A stretch of DNA of 62,670 nucleotides from Elusimicrobiota bacterium (lineage in GTDB: Bacteria > Elusimicrobiota > Elusimicrobia > UBA1565 > UBA9628), in NCBI GenBank assembly GCA_016191335.1, contig JACPOW010000107.1, forward strand, positions 1 to 62,670. The letters run 5' to 3'. The notes below the pieces were generated by a model. The model saw only the letters and a program-made list of their open reading frames with translations, searched no databases and had not been told where the DNA came from. Below are positions 34,820 to 42,926 of this stretch, piece by piece (the stretch's first letter is position 1; the number at the start of each line of letters is the position of its first letter). Both the position numbers and the translations under genes were made by a program.

Positions 34820-35089
34820 ATGGATAACGAGCGGATCGGAGAAGTGCGGAGGTGGCTGCTGCGGGAGAGGCCCGACATCAAGGAGATCGGCCTGGACACC
34901 GACCTGATCGACGACCGCGTCCTGGATTCGGTCACGTTCATCAATTTCGTCTATTTCATGCAGGAGCTCACCGGCAGGCGGATCCCGCTGGCGTCGGGGA
35001 CGGCCGTGAATTCGCTCCGCACTCTGCGGCGGATCCAGACTAACTTCCTGGAGGGGGCGAACAATGAGACGATCAAAGTCGGCGTATAG
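34820..35089 (+). CDS. Acyl/aminoacyl carrier protein
   Basis: 89 residues, start at ATG 34820 with AGGAGG 5-10 bases upstream. It has the four-helix carrier layout, and VLDSVTFINFVYFMQE contains the phosphopantetheine-attachment Ser37 in a DSVTF context. Not the housekeeping AcpP: the sequence is divergent and basic at the N-terminus. No phosphopantetheinyl transferase is in the window. Its 3' end overlaps the ligase gene by 26 bases, implying tight coupling and direct partnership. Confidence 0.85.
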   Translation: MDNERIGEVRRWLLRERPDIKEIGLDTDLIDDRVLDSVTFINFVYFMQELTGRRIPLASGTAVNSLRTLRRIQTNFLEGANNETIKVGV

Positions 35090-35957
35090 CGTCGATCAGG
35101 GCCTGGCGACGCTGGGGCCGGAGATGGTGCGCATCCGTGCGTTGCTCGACGCCCGGTTCCTGGAGTGGGCGCAGGCCTGCCAGGCGGCGCCGATGCTGTT
35201 CCCGCCCCTGATGCGGGTCAAGGACCTGAGCCGCTTCGACTACTTCAAGAATTTCCCGCATCTGGCGGCGCCCGTCGCGAGGATCGCCCCGTCGAAGCTC
35301 GAGGCCGAGTACGCCCTCAAAGAGGGGGTCGAGGAGATCCCGGCGGAGCACATGACCCCGAGCGCGTACGTCCTGCCCTCGGCGGCGTGCTACAACATCT
35401 ATCTGCACCTCCAGGATGAGCGGCTCGACGCGCCGGCCTACGTCACGACGATCGCGAGCTGCTTCCGCAACGAGACGGAATACGACGGGCTGAGGCGGCT
35501 GTGGGGCTTCTCGATGAGGGAGATCGCGTGCGTCGGACCCATGGACGCGGTCCAGGCTCACCTTGGCTCGTTCAAGGCGAGGATCTCGGATTTCCTGCGC
35601 GGCCTGGGCCTGCCGCACGAGATCAAGGCCGCCAGCGACCCCTTCTTTCAGCCGACGAACCCGAGGGCCCAGATGCAGGTCCTGTTCCCGACGAAGGAGG
35701 AGTTCGTCTACGGAGGGTCGCTGGCGTTCGGCTCGATGAATTTCCACCGGAACTTCTTCGGCGACCGCTGCCGCATACGCACGGCCGACGACAAGCCCGC
35801 CTACACGGGCTGCGTCGCGTTCGGCATCGAACGCTGGCTCCACGCCCTCGTGGACCATTTCAAGACGCCCGAGGCGGCGATCCGGGCCCTCTCGATCGCC
35901 CGGCCGGCCGACGGATCGCGCCGGCGGGGCGAAGCGGCGAGGTCTCTCGCGATGTGA
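35064..35957 (+). CDS. SerRS-like amino acid:[carrier protein] ligase
   Basis: 297 residues. A class II aminoacyl-tRNA synthetase catalytic core without a tRNA-binding arm. Motif 2 reads ASCFRNETEYDGLRRLWGF; motif 3 reads TGCVAFGIERW. Cys109 (AACYNIY), Glu153 (MREIA) and Cys250 (TGCVAF) are spaced like the zinc ligands of atypical SerRS and of bacterial amino acid:[carrier protein] ligases, which activate glycine or alanine with ATP and load it on a carrier protein. The carrier gene just upstream makes this assignment strong. GGAGGG precedes ATG 35064. The C-terminal 25 residues are poorly conserved in character. Confidence 0.85.
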   Translation: MRRSKSAYSVDQGLATLGPEMVRIRALLDARFLEWAQACQAAPMLFPPLMRVKDLSRFDYFKNFPHLAAPVARIAPSKLEAEYALKEGVEEIPAEHMTPSAYVLPSAACYNIYLHLQDERLDAPAYVTTIASCFRNETEYDGLRRLWGFSMREIACVGPMDAVQAHLGSFKARISDFLRGLGLPHEIKAASDPFFQPTNPRAQMQVLFPTKEEFVYGGSLAFGSMNFHRNFFGDRCRIRTADDKPAYTGCVAFGIERWLHALVDHFKTPEAAIRALSIARPADGSRRRGEAARSLAM

Positions 35958-35982
35958 TCTCCACCCCGGCCCGGACGGGGGC

Positions 35983-36855
35983 TCACGGCCCCGTCGGGAC
36001 GACGAGGCGCATGGCGGGGTTGCCGAACATCTTGGCCCCGGCCTCGACGCTGCGCAGCACGACGGCGCCGATTCCGATGAAGCAGCCGTCGCCGAGGGTG
36101 ACCTTCTGCATGATCGAGCAGTTCGGAGCGAGCCACGCGTTCCTGCCGATCGTGACCGAGCCGCTGATCTCCGCGCAGGCGGTGATCATCGTGCCCGCCC
36201 CGATGTGGCAGTTGTGCCCGATGTGGACGTGGTCGTCGGTCTTCACGTAATCCTCGACGACCGTGTCGCCGAGGGCGCCGCGGCAGGCCGTGTTGACGCT
36301 CCCGATCTCCACGTGATCGCCGATGCGCAGCCCGCCCAGCTGGATCATCTTGATCGGGCGGCCGTCCTCGTCGCGCTCGAACCCGAAGCCGGCCTCGCCG
36401 ACGATCGCCCCCGATTTGATCTCGCAGTGCCGGCCGATGACCGTCCCGGACTTGATGACGGCGCCGCTGCCGATGCGCGTCCCCTCGCCGATCCTCACGC
36501 CGTTCTCGATGACCGCCCCGCGCCCGACCTGGACGGTCGGATGGAGGTCCGGCGGAGTGGAATCCTCGAGGAATCCGGGGGATTCCCGGAGGAGGTGCTG
36601 CGCGCGGATGAAGTCGAGCCGCGGCTTCGGGGACCTGATCACGGTGAGGCCCCGGATGGGCAGGGACGCGGTCGCGAAGACCGTGCCGGTCGAATCCGGC
36701 CCGGGCGCGCGGTCCCGCACGAAGGCCAGCGAATGCGCGTCGAGCGAATCGAGGCCGCCCACAGCCCGGATCTCCCTGTCGGGCCCGATCAAGGTCAGGC
36801 CCAACTCCCGGCACAGTCGCTCGGCCTGGACCGGCTGCTTGAGTCTCTTGTTCAT
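35983..36855 (-). CDS. LpxD-like hexapeptide-repeat acyltransferase
   Basis: 290 residues. A short N-terminal domain, then left-handed beta-helix repeats (VQVGRGAVIENGVRIGEGTRIG and so on). The block GEAGFGFERDEDGRPIKMIQLGG is typical of LpxD, and HVHIGHNCHIG carries the likely catalytic His. It is about 50 residues shorter than standard LpxD, and the usual IDRG motif is replaced by TACRG, so it may acylate another amino sugar. Cytoplasmic. A TATCAT at 36883-36878 and AGGAGGG before ATG 36855 mark a leadered message. Convergent with the oxygenase/carrier cluster. Confidence 0.78.
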   Translation of the reverse strand: MNKRLKQPVQAERLCRELGLTLIGPDREIRAVGGLDSLDAHSLAFVRDRAPGPDSTGTVFATASLPIRGLTVIRSPKPRLDFIRAQHLLRESPGFLEDSTPPDLHPTVQVGRGAVIENGVRIGEGTRIGSGAVIKSGTVIGRHCEIKSGAIVGEAGFGFERDEDGRPIKMIQLGGLRIGDHVEIGSVNTACRGALGDTVVEDYVKTDDHVHIGHNCHIGAGTMITACAEISGSVTIGRNAWLAPNCSIMQKVTLGDGCFIGIGAVVLRSVEAGAKMFGNPAMRLVVPTGP

Positions 36856-36859
36856 GTCT

Positions 36860-36883
36860 CCCTCCTGGGTGGACTGAATGATA
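36860..36883 (-). promoter_or_regulatory. -10 element and Shine-Dalgarno of LpxD-like gene
   Basis: Minus-strand TATCAT at 36883-36878, and AGGAGGG at 36866-36860, five bases before the ATG. Confidence 0.5.
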
Positions 36884-36979
36884 GCGGGAGGGCCGGCGCC
36901 GCGCCATGCGGGGCGTGTGAATTTAACTTTGAGGCGCGATGTCCGTCCCGGCGCGCTTTACACGCTTCGCGCGATACGG

Positions 36980-36985
36980 TATCTT
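36980..36985 (+). promoter_or_regulatory. -10 hexamer TATCTT for solute-binding protein gene
   Basis: TATCTT ends 6 bases before ATG 36992. Confidence 0.45.
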
Positions 36986-36991
36986 GGCGGC

Positions 36992-38716
36992 ATGATCACC
37001 GCCCTTCTGCTGGCCGCCGCCGTCGCCGCCTCCGCCGAGCCGGTCAAGAACCCGGACACCTTCACCAACCTCGAGATCGGCGAGGTCGGCAGCCTCGACC
37101 CGGTCTTCCCGTACGACGGGTCGAGCCAGTCCGTGATCCAGAACGTCTACGAGACCTTGATCGCGTTCAAGGGCTCCTCTCTCTCCGAATTCGAGCCGCG
37201 CCTCGCGGAGAAGGTCCCTTCCCTTAAGAACAAGCTGATCTCGCCGGACGGGCGGACCTACCGCTTCCCGATCCGCAAGGGCGTCCGCTTCCATGACCTG
37301 TCCGAGGTGACCCCCGAGGACGTCCGCTACTCTCTGATGCGCTTCATGATCACGGACCGCTCCGGCGGGCCCTCGGCGCTGCTGCTCGAGCCGATCGCGG
37401 GCGTGCCGTCGACGCGGAACTCCTCCGGCACGATCACCATCGATTACGCCGCGCTCGAGAAAGCGGTGCGCGTCGACGGCAACGACGTGGTGGTCACCTT
37501 GCCGCGCCCCTTCGGACCCTTCCTCGGGATCATGGCCCGCTGGTCGTACGTCATGTCCAAGCCTTGGGCGATCGCGCACGGGGAATGGGACGGGACGGAG
37601 AAGACCTGGAAGGACTTCAACGATCCGCCGAAAGAAAGATCGTATTTTCACGAGCACATGAACGGCGCGGGCCCCTTCAAGCTCGTCCGCTGGGACAAGA
37701 CGGCACGCTACGTCCTCCTCGCGCGCCACGACGCCTACTTCCGCGGCCCGGCGAAGCTCAAGCAGGTCCTGGTCAAGGCCGTGCCCGAGCTCAACACGCG
37801 CAAGCTCATGCTCCAGGCCGGCGACGCGGACCTCATCGAGACGCCGCGCCCGTACGCGTCCCAGATCGCCGGCATCCCCGGCGCGTCTTTGCTCGACGGC
37901 CTCCTGCGCCTTCAGACCGACCCGGCGCTGTTCTTCACGGTGAAGATCAACCCCGTCGCCAACCCCGACGTCGGCTCCGGCAAGCTCGATGGCGAGGGCA
38001 TCCCGCCCGACTTCTTCGCCGACGCCGACGTGCGCCGGGGCTTCTCCTACGCCTTCGACTACGACGCGATCATGCGCGACACCTTCAAGGGGACGGCCGC
38101 TCGCGCCCTCGGGCCCATCCCGCCGAGCGTCCCCGGCAGCGACCCGAATCAGCCGCGCTACACCCACGACCTCAAGAAGGCCGAGGCCTGCCTGCGCAAG
38201 GCGCACGGCGGGCGCGTCTGGGAGAAGGGGTTCCGCTTCACGCTCACCTACAACACCGGCTCCGAGAACCGCGAGGCGGCGGCCCAGATCCTCAAGAAGA
38301 ACATCGAGAAGCTGAACCCCAAGTTCCGCGTGGACCTCCGCGGCGTGGACTGGGCGAGCTTCCTCGACAAGGCCCAGCGCCGGCTGATGCCGCTGTTCGC
38401 GCGCGGCTGGCTCGCCGACTATCCCGACGCGCACAACTTCATCTACGCCTTCTACCACTCGCAGGGGCGCTACCCGTCGGCGCAGGGCTACGCGAACCCG
38501 GAACTCGACGCGCTGATCGAGAAGGCCGCCGGCGAGCCGTCGGGCGCCAAGCGCGCCGCGCTCTACAAGAAGATCCTCGCCAAGGGCTTCGACGAGGCGC
38601 CCGCGATCTTCACCGTGCACCCCGCCGGGGTCTACGGCGTGCGGGGCTGGGTGAAGGGCTTCGTCGACAACCCCGTGAACCTCGGGATCTACTACTACCC
38701 GATCGAGAAGCGGTGA
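36992..38716 (+). CDS. ABC-transporter solute-binding protein, peptide/oligopeptide class (SBP_bac_5)
   Basis: 574 residues. Signal peptide 1-16. The family-5 binding-protein fold is recognisable from LDPVFPYDGSSQSVIQNVYETLI, FRFPIRKGVRFHD-type and VTPEDVRYSL segments, GAGPFKLVRWDK in the first lobe, and ADVRRGFSYAFDYDAIMRDTF near the middle. Members capture peptides, nickel or sugars in the periplasm for an ABC importer; no permease or ATPase gene is nearby, so ligand and partner are unknown. Its stop overlaps the nth start (GTGA). Confidence 0.88.
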   Translation: MITALLLAAAVAASAEPVKNPDTFTNLEIGEVGSLDPVFPYDGSSQSVIQNVYETLIAFKGSSLSEFEPRLAEKVPSLKNKLISPDGRTYRFPIRKGVRFHDLSEVTPEDVRYSLMRFMITDRSGGPSALLLEPIAGVPSTRNSSGTITIDYAALEKAVRVDGNDVVVTLPRPFGPFLGIMARWSYVMSKPWAIAHGEWDGTEKTWKDFNDPPKERSYFHEHMNGAGPFKLVRWDKTARYVLLARHDAYFRGPAKLKQVLVKAVPELNTRKLMLQAGDADLIETPRPYASQIAGIPGASLLDGLLRLQTDPALFFTVKINPVANPDVGSGKLDGEGIPPDFFADADVRRGFSYAFDYDAIMRDTFKGTAARALGPIPPSVPGSDPNQPRYTHDLKKAEACLRKAHGGRVWEKGFRFTLTYNTGSENREAAAQILKKNIEKLNPKFRVDLRGVDWASFLDKAQRRLMPLFARGWLADYPDAHNFIYAFYHSQGRYPSAQGYANPELDALIEKAAGEPSGAKRAALYKKILAKGFDEAPAIFTVHPAGVYGVRGWVKGFVDNPVNLGIYYYPIEKR

Positions 38717-39357
38717 GCGTCAAGAGCGAGCGCGCGCAGAAGCTCCTCAAGGGCCTGCGCAAGCTCTATCCGGACGCGCACTGCGAGCTCGACTACACGA
38801 CGCCGCACGAGCTCGTCTTCGCGGTCATTCTCTCGGCGCAGTGCACCGACGTGCGCGTCAACGCGACGACGAAGACCCTGTTCAAGCGCTACAAGACCGT
38901 CGACGACTACGCCAAGGCCGATCCGGCCGAGCTCGAGGCGATCGTCCGTTCCTGCGGCTTCTACCGGATGAAGGCGAAGTCGATCGTCGAGACCGCCCGG
39001 GCCATCCGCGACGAGCACGGCGGGAAGGTCCCGGACACGATGGAGGGGCTCCTCGCCCTGCGCGGCGTCGCGCGCAAGACGGCGAACGTGGTGCTCGGCG
39101 AGGTCTACGGCAAGCCCGAGGGCGTCGTCGTCGACACGCACATGAAGCGCCTCGCCTTCCGCTTCGGGCTCACCGACGAGGAGGACCCGGTCAAGGTCGA
39201 GCGCGACCTGGCGGGCATCGTCCCGCGCAAGGACTGGGTGTTCTGGTCCCACTCCGTGATCTGGCACGGCCGGCGCGTGTGCAAGGCTCAGAACCCGCAG
39301 TGCTCCTCGTGCTCCCTGCGCCCCGACTGCCCCCAGCGCGGCGTCGACTCCGAGTAG
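38713..39357 (+). CDS. nth: Endonuclease III (DNA glycosylase/AP lyase)
   Basis: 214 residues from GTG 38713, overlapping the preceding stop. The helix-hairpin-helix LLALRGVARKTANVVLGEVYG carries the catalytic Lys (RKTAN), and VVVDTHMKRL carries the catalytic Asp. Four Cys in C-x6-C-x2-C-x5-C (CKAQNPQCSSCSLRPDC) hold the [4Fe-4S] cluster. Removes oxidised pyrimidines and nicks the abasic site in base-excision repair. Full length. Confidence 0.95.
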   Translation: MSVKSERAQKLLKGLRKLYPDAHCELDYTTPHELVFAVILSAQCTDVRVNATTKTLFKRYKTVDDYAKADPAELEAIVRSCGFYRMKAKSIVETARAIRDEHGGKVPDTMEGLLALRGVARKTANVVLGEVYGKPEGVVVDTHMKRLAFRFGLTDEEDPVKVERDLAGIVPRKDWVFWSHSVIWHGRRVCKAQNPQCSSCSLRPDCPQRGVDSE

Positions 39358-39382
39358 CCGTCGGGCCCCATCCGCGGCATAG

Positions 39383-39391
39383 TTATCCACA
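39383..39391 (+). other. DnaA-box consensus TTATCCACA upstream of HNH gene
   Basis: A perfect 9-base DnaA box directly before an 18-base palindrome. Single box; may be chance or a regulatory DnaA site. Confidence 0.35.
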
Positions 39392-39392
39392 A

Positions 39393-39410
39393 ACTTGGTA
39401 CGTACCAAGT
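39393..39410. repeat. Perfect 18-bp palindrome (ACTTGGTAC / GTACCAAGT)
   Basis: An uninterrupted 9+9 inverted repeat ending 9 bases before the HNH endonuclease ATG. Likely an operator for autoregulation or the enzyme's own recognition site; which of these is not shown by sequence. Confidence 0.6.
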
Positions 39411-39419
39411 CGCGGGCCC

Positions 39420-40433
39420 ATGCAACTTTTTCAGGGGGTCAATCGTCTGCTTAGTGTGGATGACCCTAAGACCCTGACGGACGAGCAATTGCTCACGAGG
39501 CTGGAATGCTTCGTCGAAGAGGAACGATTGCGTCTGCATTCGTTTCTCGCATGGCTTGCGGAAGCCGACATGCGGAAGGTTCCCGAGGCGACCGGCTATT
39601 CTTCCACCTTCGACTATTGCGTTCGGCGCCTGAAGCTCAGCGAGGACGAGGCCTACCGGCGGATCCACGCGGCACGCGCGACGGTCAAGCGGCCGGAATT
39701 GCTGTCGGCGCTTGCGGACGGCAAGCTGTCGTTGTCCGCGATCTCGAAGCTCGCTCCTTTCGTGCACCGCCAGGACGCGGCTGAAATCATTTCGAGAGCA
39801 GAGGGAAAAACGGCCAGGGAAATCCACGAAATGCTGTCTTCTTTGATGCCGGGATCCGCGAAAAGGGACGTCGTGCGCGTCGTCGCGATCCATGTTGCTG
39901 GGGCACCGGCGCCCGTGCTTCGCGCCGATTTCAGCTTTCAAGCGTCCTTGGAGCTTCGCGACGCCATCGATCGGGCTCGACAACTGCTGTCCCATAAATG
40001 TCCGGGCGGAGAGCTCGAAAAAATTCTGTTGGAGGTGACGCGTGATTATCTTCTCCGGCACGATCCTCAAAGGGGGCTTCCGGGACGCGTCGCTCCGTTG
40101 AAAGGGAGTTCATCGATCCCCGCTGCATCGCGACGCGCCGTTTGGGCTCGTGATAGGGCGCGCTGCAGTTATCTCAGCACGACGGGAGTAAGGTGCTTGT
40201 CCAGGCGGTTTTTGGAGGTCGACCATGTGAAGCCGCGGTCGATGGGCGGCGACGACACGGTCGCGAACCTGAGATTGCTGTGCCGCGCCCACAATGATTC
40301 CGAGAGGAGGCGGATCTTGGGAGAGGGGACGGCTATTTCTTCGCTTCCGCCGGGAGGGACGCCAAGAAATCCCGGATCGCCTTCGGGTAGAGCGGTCCAG
40401 AGTCGAGGAAGCCCTCGTTGTGCGAGCCCTTGA
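39420..40433 (+). CDS. HNH endonuclease-domain protein (13E12/DUF222-like layout)
   Basis: 337 residues. The helical N-terminal region (about 1-220) carries repeats such as ATGYSSTFDYCVRRLKLSEDEAYRRI; the C-terminal HNH domain reads LEVDHVKPRSMGGDDTVANLRLLCRAHN with the DH...N...H metal site, and an upstream Cys pair. Codon use is less GC-rich than in neighbours, suggesting mobility. The last 101 bases lie opposite the end of the convergent hydrolase gene, and that tail (Pro/Gly/Ser-rich) is probably not functional protein. The start is next to an 18-bp palindrome; no clear Shine-Dalgarno. Confidence 0.8.
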   Translation: MQLFQGVNRLLSVDDPKTLTDEQLLTRLECFVEEERLRLHSFLAWLAEADMRKVPEATGYSSTFDYCVRRLKLSEDEAYRRIHAARATVKRPELLSALADGKLSLSAISKLAPFVHRQDAAEIISRAEGKTAREIHEMLSSLMPGSAKRDVVRVVAIHVAGAPAPVLRADFSFQASLELRDAIDRARQLLSHKCPGGELEKILLEVTRDYLLRHDPQRGLPGRVAPLKGSSSIPAASRRAVWARDRARCSYLSTTGVRCLSRRFLEVDHVKPRSMGGDDTVANLRLLCRAHNDSERRRILGEGTAISSLPPGGTPRNPGSPSGRAVQSRGSPRCASP

Positions 40434-41157
40434 GGTCGACGAGCCGCTTCTTCGCCGCGCCGGAGGCGCCCAGGTTTTTCAGCGCCATCTCGTAGGGGAT
40501 GATGTCGTCCTGCTGGCTGTGGAGGAAGAGCGTGGGGATCGTCGCGCGCGGCAGGCGGGACAGGTTGTCGAACTTCAGGCTGAGGAGCCGGACGGGGAAC
40601 CAGGGCAGGACGCGGCGGCTCATGTCCGCGACCGAGGTGAAGCCGCTGTCCGCGATGAGGCCCGCGGCGGGCACGCGCGTGGCGAGCTCGATGGCGGGAG
40701 CGCAGCCCAGCGACTCGCCGTACAGCACGAGGTGCGAGGCGGGGACCGTCCTGACCGCGTTGAGCCAGGCCCAGCCCGCGAGCGCGTCGCGGTACAGGCC
40801 CGGCTCGTCCGGGGCCCCGGCGCTCTCGCCGTAGCCGCGCCAGTCGAGCCAGAGCTGGGCGGCGCCCGCGTCGTGGAACAGGCGCATCTTGTCGGTGCGG
40901 TGCGAGAGGTTGCCGCCGTTGCCGTGCAGGCAGAGCATGACGGGGGAGTCCGCGGACGGCCCGGGGATCCACCAGGCCCGGAGCCTCACGCCGTCGGAGG
41001 CGGTCAAGGTCGTCGTCTCGTAGGCCAGGCCGACGGTGCCGGGGTGCGCGAGCATCTCCCGGGAGGGGACGAACACCATCGCGCGCTCGAAGCGGCGCAG
41101 GCCGAGGTAGAGCGCCGCCGCGATGAGCAGCGGCCACAGCAGGAAGGCGGGCTTCAC
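40333..41157 (-). CDS. Membrane-anchored alpha/beta hydrolase (BEM46/ABHD13-like)
   Basis: 274 residues from GTG 41157, overlapping the YjbQ stop (GTGA). N-terminal TM anchor ([17 protein letters not shown]). Oxyanion-hole region LCLHGNGGN, nucleophile elbow [11 protein letters not shown], acid HSQQDDIIP, and His in LKGSHNEGF form a complete Ser-Asp-His triad. Resembles the YfhR/BEM46 group; substrate unknown, probably a lipid or thioester. Last gene of the amidase operon. Confidence 0.88.
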   Translation of the reverse strand: MKPAFLLWPLLIAAALYLGLRRFERAMVFVPSREMLAHPGTVGLAYETTTLTASDGVRLRAWWIPGPSADSPVMLCLHGNGGNLSHRTDKMRLFHDAGAAQLWLDWRGYGESAGAPDEPGLYRDALAGWAWLNAVRTVPASHLVLYGESLGCAPAIELATRVPAAGLIADSGFTSVADMSRRVLPWFPVRLLSLKFDNLSRLPRATIPTLFLHSQQDDIIPYEMALKNLGASGAAKKRLVDLKGSHNEGFLDSGPLYPKAIRDFLASLPAEAKK

Positions 41158-41564
41158 GCGCCCATCACCTTGACGACGACGCGCTTGCGCCGGCGGCCGT
41201 CGAACTCGGCGTAGAACACCTGCTCCCAGGGGCCGAGGTCGAGGGCGCCTTCGGTGACCGGCAGGATCGCCTGGTGGCCGAGCAAGGTCCGCTTGAGATG
41301 GGCGTCGCCGTTGTCCTCGCCGGTCCGGTGGTGGCGGTAGTCGGCGACCGGCGCCAGGCGCTCGAGCCAGTCCATCAGGTCCTGCTTGAGGCCGCTCTCC
41401 TCGTCGTTGACCCAGATGCCGGCGGTGATGTGCATCGCGGAGACGAGGCACATCCCTTCCGCGATCTTCGACTTCGCGACGATCGCGGCGAGGCGTTCGG
41501 TGATGTTGACCAGCGCCCGGCGCTCGGGCGTCTCGAAGAACAGGTATTCGGTGTGGGCCTTCAC
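41154..41564 (-). CDS. YjbQ/UPF0047 family protein
   Basis: 136 residues, typical length, from GTG 41564 (4 bases after the thioredoxin-like gene). Contains [43 protein letters not shown] and [14 protein letters not shown], the three conserved blocks of this family, whose E. coli member has weak thiamine-phosphate synthase activity. The conserved His/Asp/Glu suggest metal binding. Cytoplasmic; physiological role uncertain. Confidence 0.9.
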   Translation of the reverse strand: MKAHTEYLFFETPERRALVNITERLAAIVAKSKIAEGMCLVSAMHITAGIWVNDEESGLKQDLMDWLERLAPVADYRHHRTGEDNGDAHLKRTLLGHQAILPVTEGALDLGPWEQVFYAEFDGRRRKRVVVKVMGA

Positions 41565-41568
41565 GGCG

Positions 41569-42045
41569 TCACTTCCACTTGATGGTGCAGCCGATCGCGT
41601 GCGTCTCGGGGACGCGCACCGGGCGGCTCGCGACGAGGTCGTCGAGCGCGTCGCGCAGGCCGGCCACGGCGCCCGTGTACGCCAGCTTCAGGTCCCGGTC
41701 GAAGACGAAGATCTGCGGCGTGTGGGTCGCGCCGTAGGCCTTGGCGGCCATCTGGGAGGCGTCGCGCAGGTAGACGAAGGGGAACTTCTTCTCGGCCGCC
41801 CGGGCGACCATGTTCTCGAAGGAATCCTCGGGGTAGGCGTCGGCGTTGTTGGAGTTGATCGCCGCCATGCCGACGCCCAGCGGCCGGTAATGGTGGAAGA
41901 CCGCGACGAGCTCGTCCTCGGCCTTCATCACGTAGGGGCAGTGGTTGCAGGAGAAGACGATGATCGTCGCCTTGGCGCCCTTGACGGAGTCGAGCGTGTG
42001 GGTCGCGCCGTCCACGCCCTTGAGGCTGAAGCCGGGGGCCTTCAT
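41569..42045 (-). CDS. Thioredoxin-fold AhpC/TSA-type redox protein
   Basis: 158 residues. Begins [25 protein letters not shown], a peroxiredoxin/ResA-like opening, and has the redox motif [10 protein letters not shown] (CxxC) at about residues 33-36, followed by the cis-Pro region [10 protein letters not shown]. It lacks a signal peptide, so it is cytoplasmic. This SCNHCPYV subgroup is widespread and usually annotated as a thioredoxin family protein. ATGA overlap with the GAF/PAS gene upstream. Confidence 0.88.
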   Translation of the reverse strand: MKAPGFSLKGVDGATHTLDSVKGAKATIIVFSCNHCPYVMKAEDELVAVFHHYRPLGVGMAAINSNNADAYPEDSFENMVARAAEKKFPFVYLRDASQMAAKAYGATHTPQIFVFDRDLKLAYTGAVAGLRDALDDLVASRPVRVPETHAIGCTIKWK

Positions 42046-42926
42046 GCCTTCTTCTGGAAGGAAGTGATGTCCTGGAAGGTGACGCCGGCGCCGACCACCT
42101 GGCCGTGCGGGTCCTGGATGAGCAAGGTCGAGTAGCCCAAGACCCGGCTCTCGCCCTTGAGCTTCCACCAGAGGTCCTGGCGCTTGACCGTCTCCTTCTT
42201 GACCAAGGTGTCCATGAGGATCTCGGCCATCTCCGGGATCATGATCAAGGTCGCGTCCACCGGCTGGTTCATCGGCAGGTCCTCGGGGAGGCCGAGGATC
42301 TTCTTGGCGGCCGGGTTGCACAGCATCACGCGGCCGTGGATGTCCACCGCGACGAAGCCGCCGCCGAGGTTCTCGAGGATGCTGGCGTTGTGGGCGGTGA
42401 CCTTGTCGACCGTCGATTCCAGGCGGATCGCGCGCAGCGCGATGGCGCAGGCCGAGGTGGCGGCCAGGACGAGGGACAGGTCCGCCTCGGTGAAGGGCCC
42501 GCCGCGCTTGTTGATCATCTCGAAGACGCCGATCAGCTCCATGCGGTCGAGGAGCGGGACCGCGAGGACGTGGCTGGTCTTGAAGCCGGTCTCGGCGTCG
42601 AGCTGCTTCAGGAAGCGGGGGTCGGAGTAGGCGTCGACGGTCAGCACGGGCTCGCGGTACTTCGCCACCCAGCCGCACAGGCCCTTGCCCGACTCGACCC
42701 GCCGCGACTCGACGCGGTGGCCGGCGGCGCCGAGCGCGGCCCGCGCGATGAGCTGCTGCGGCTTGGGCAGGAAGACGAAGTAGGTCGCGGCCTCGCAGTC
42801 GAGGGCCGCGGAGAGCTTGTCGAGGACCCGCGCCCAGACCTGGTCCTCCTCGGCCTCCTTCGCCGTGGACAGGAAATGGAGGATGTCGACGAGGGCGGGC
42901 AGGGCTCCGGCGCCGGGCGTGATCAT
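42042..42926 (-). CDS. GAF-PAS sensory protein without output domain
   Basis: 294 residues. GAF domain about 15-160 (VESGKGLCGWVAKYREPVLTVDAY; LAVPLLDRMELIGVFEMINKRGG), then PAS about 175-290 (ILENLGGGFVAVDIHGRVMLCNPAAKKILG; GAGVTFQDITSFQKK). No kinase, GGDEF or helix-turn-helix follows, so it must act through a partner. Located between amidase and thioredoxin-like genes with ATGA overlaps on both sides. Confidence 0.85.
   Translation of the reverse strand: MITPGAGALPALVDILHFLSTAKEAEEDQVWARVLDKLSAALDCEAATYFVFLPKPQQLIARAALGAAGHRVESRRVESGKGLCGWVAKYREPVLTVDAYSDPRFLKQLDAETGFKTSHVLAVPLLDRMELIGVFEMINKRGGPFTEADLSLVLAATSACAIALRAIRLESTVDKVTAHNASILENLGGGFVAVDIHGRVMLCNPAAKKILGLPEDLPMNQPVDATLIMIPEMAEILMDTLVKKETVKRQDLWWKLKGESRVLGYSTLLIQDPHGQVVGAGVTFQDITSFQKKA

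Noticed and set aside
39420..40433. HNH gene as part of an insertion sequence
   Set aside because: I found no terminal inverted repeats, target duplication or transposase. Only the palindrome and odd codon use point to mobility.
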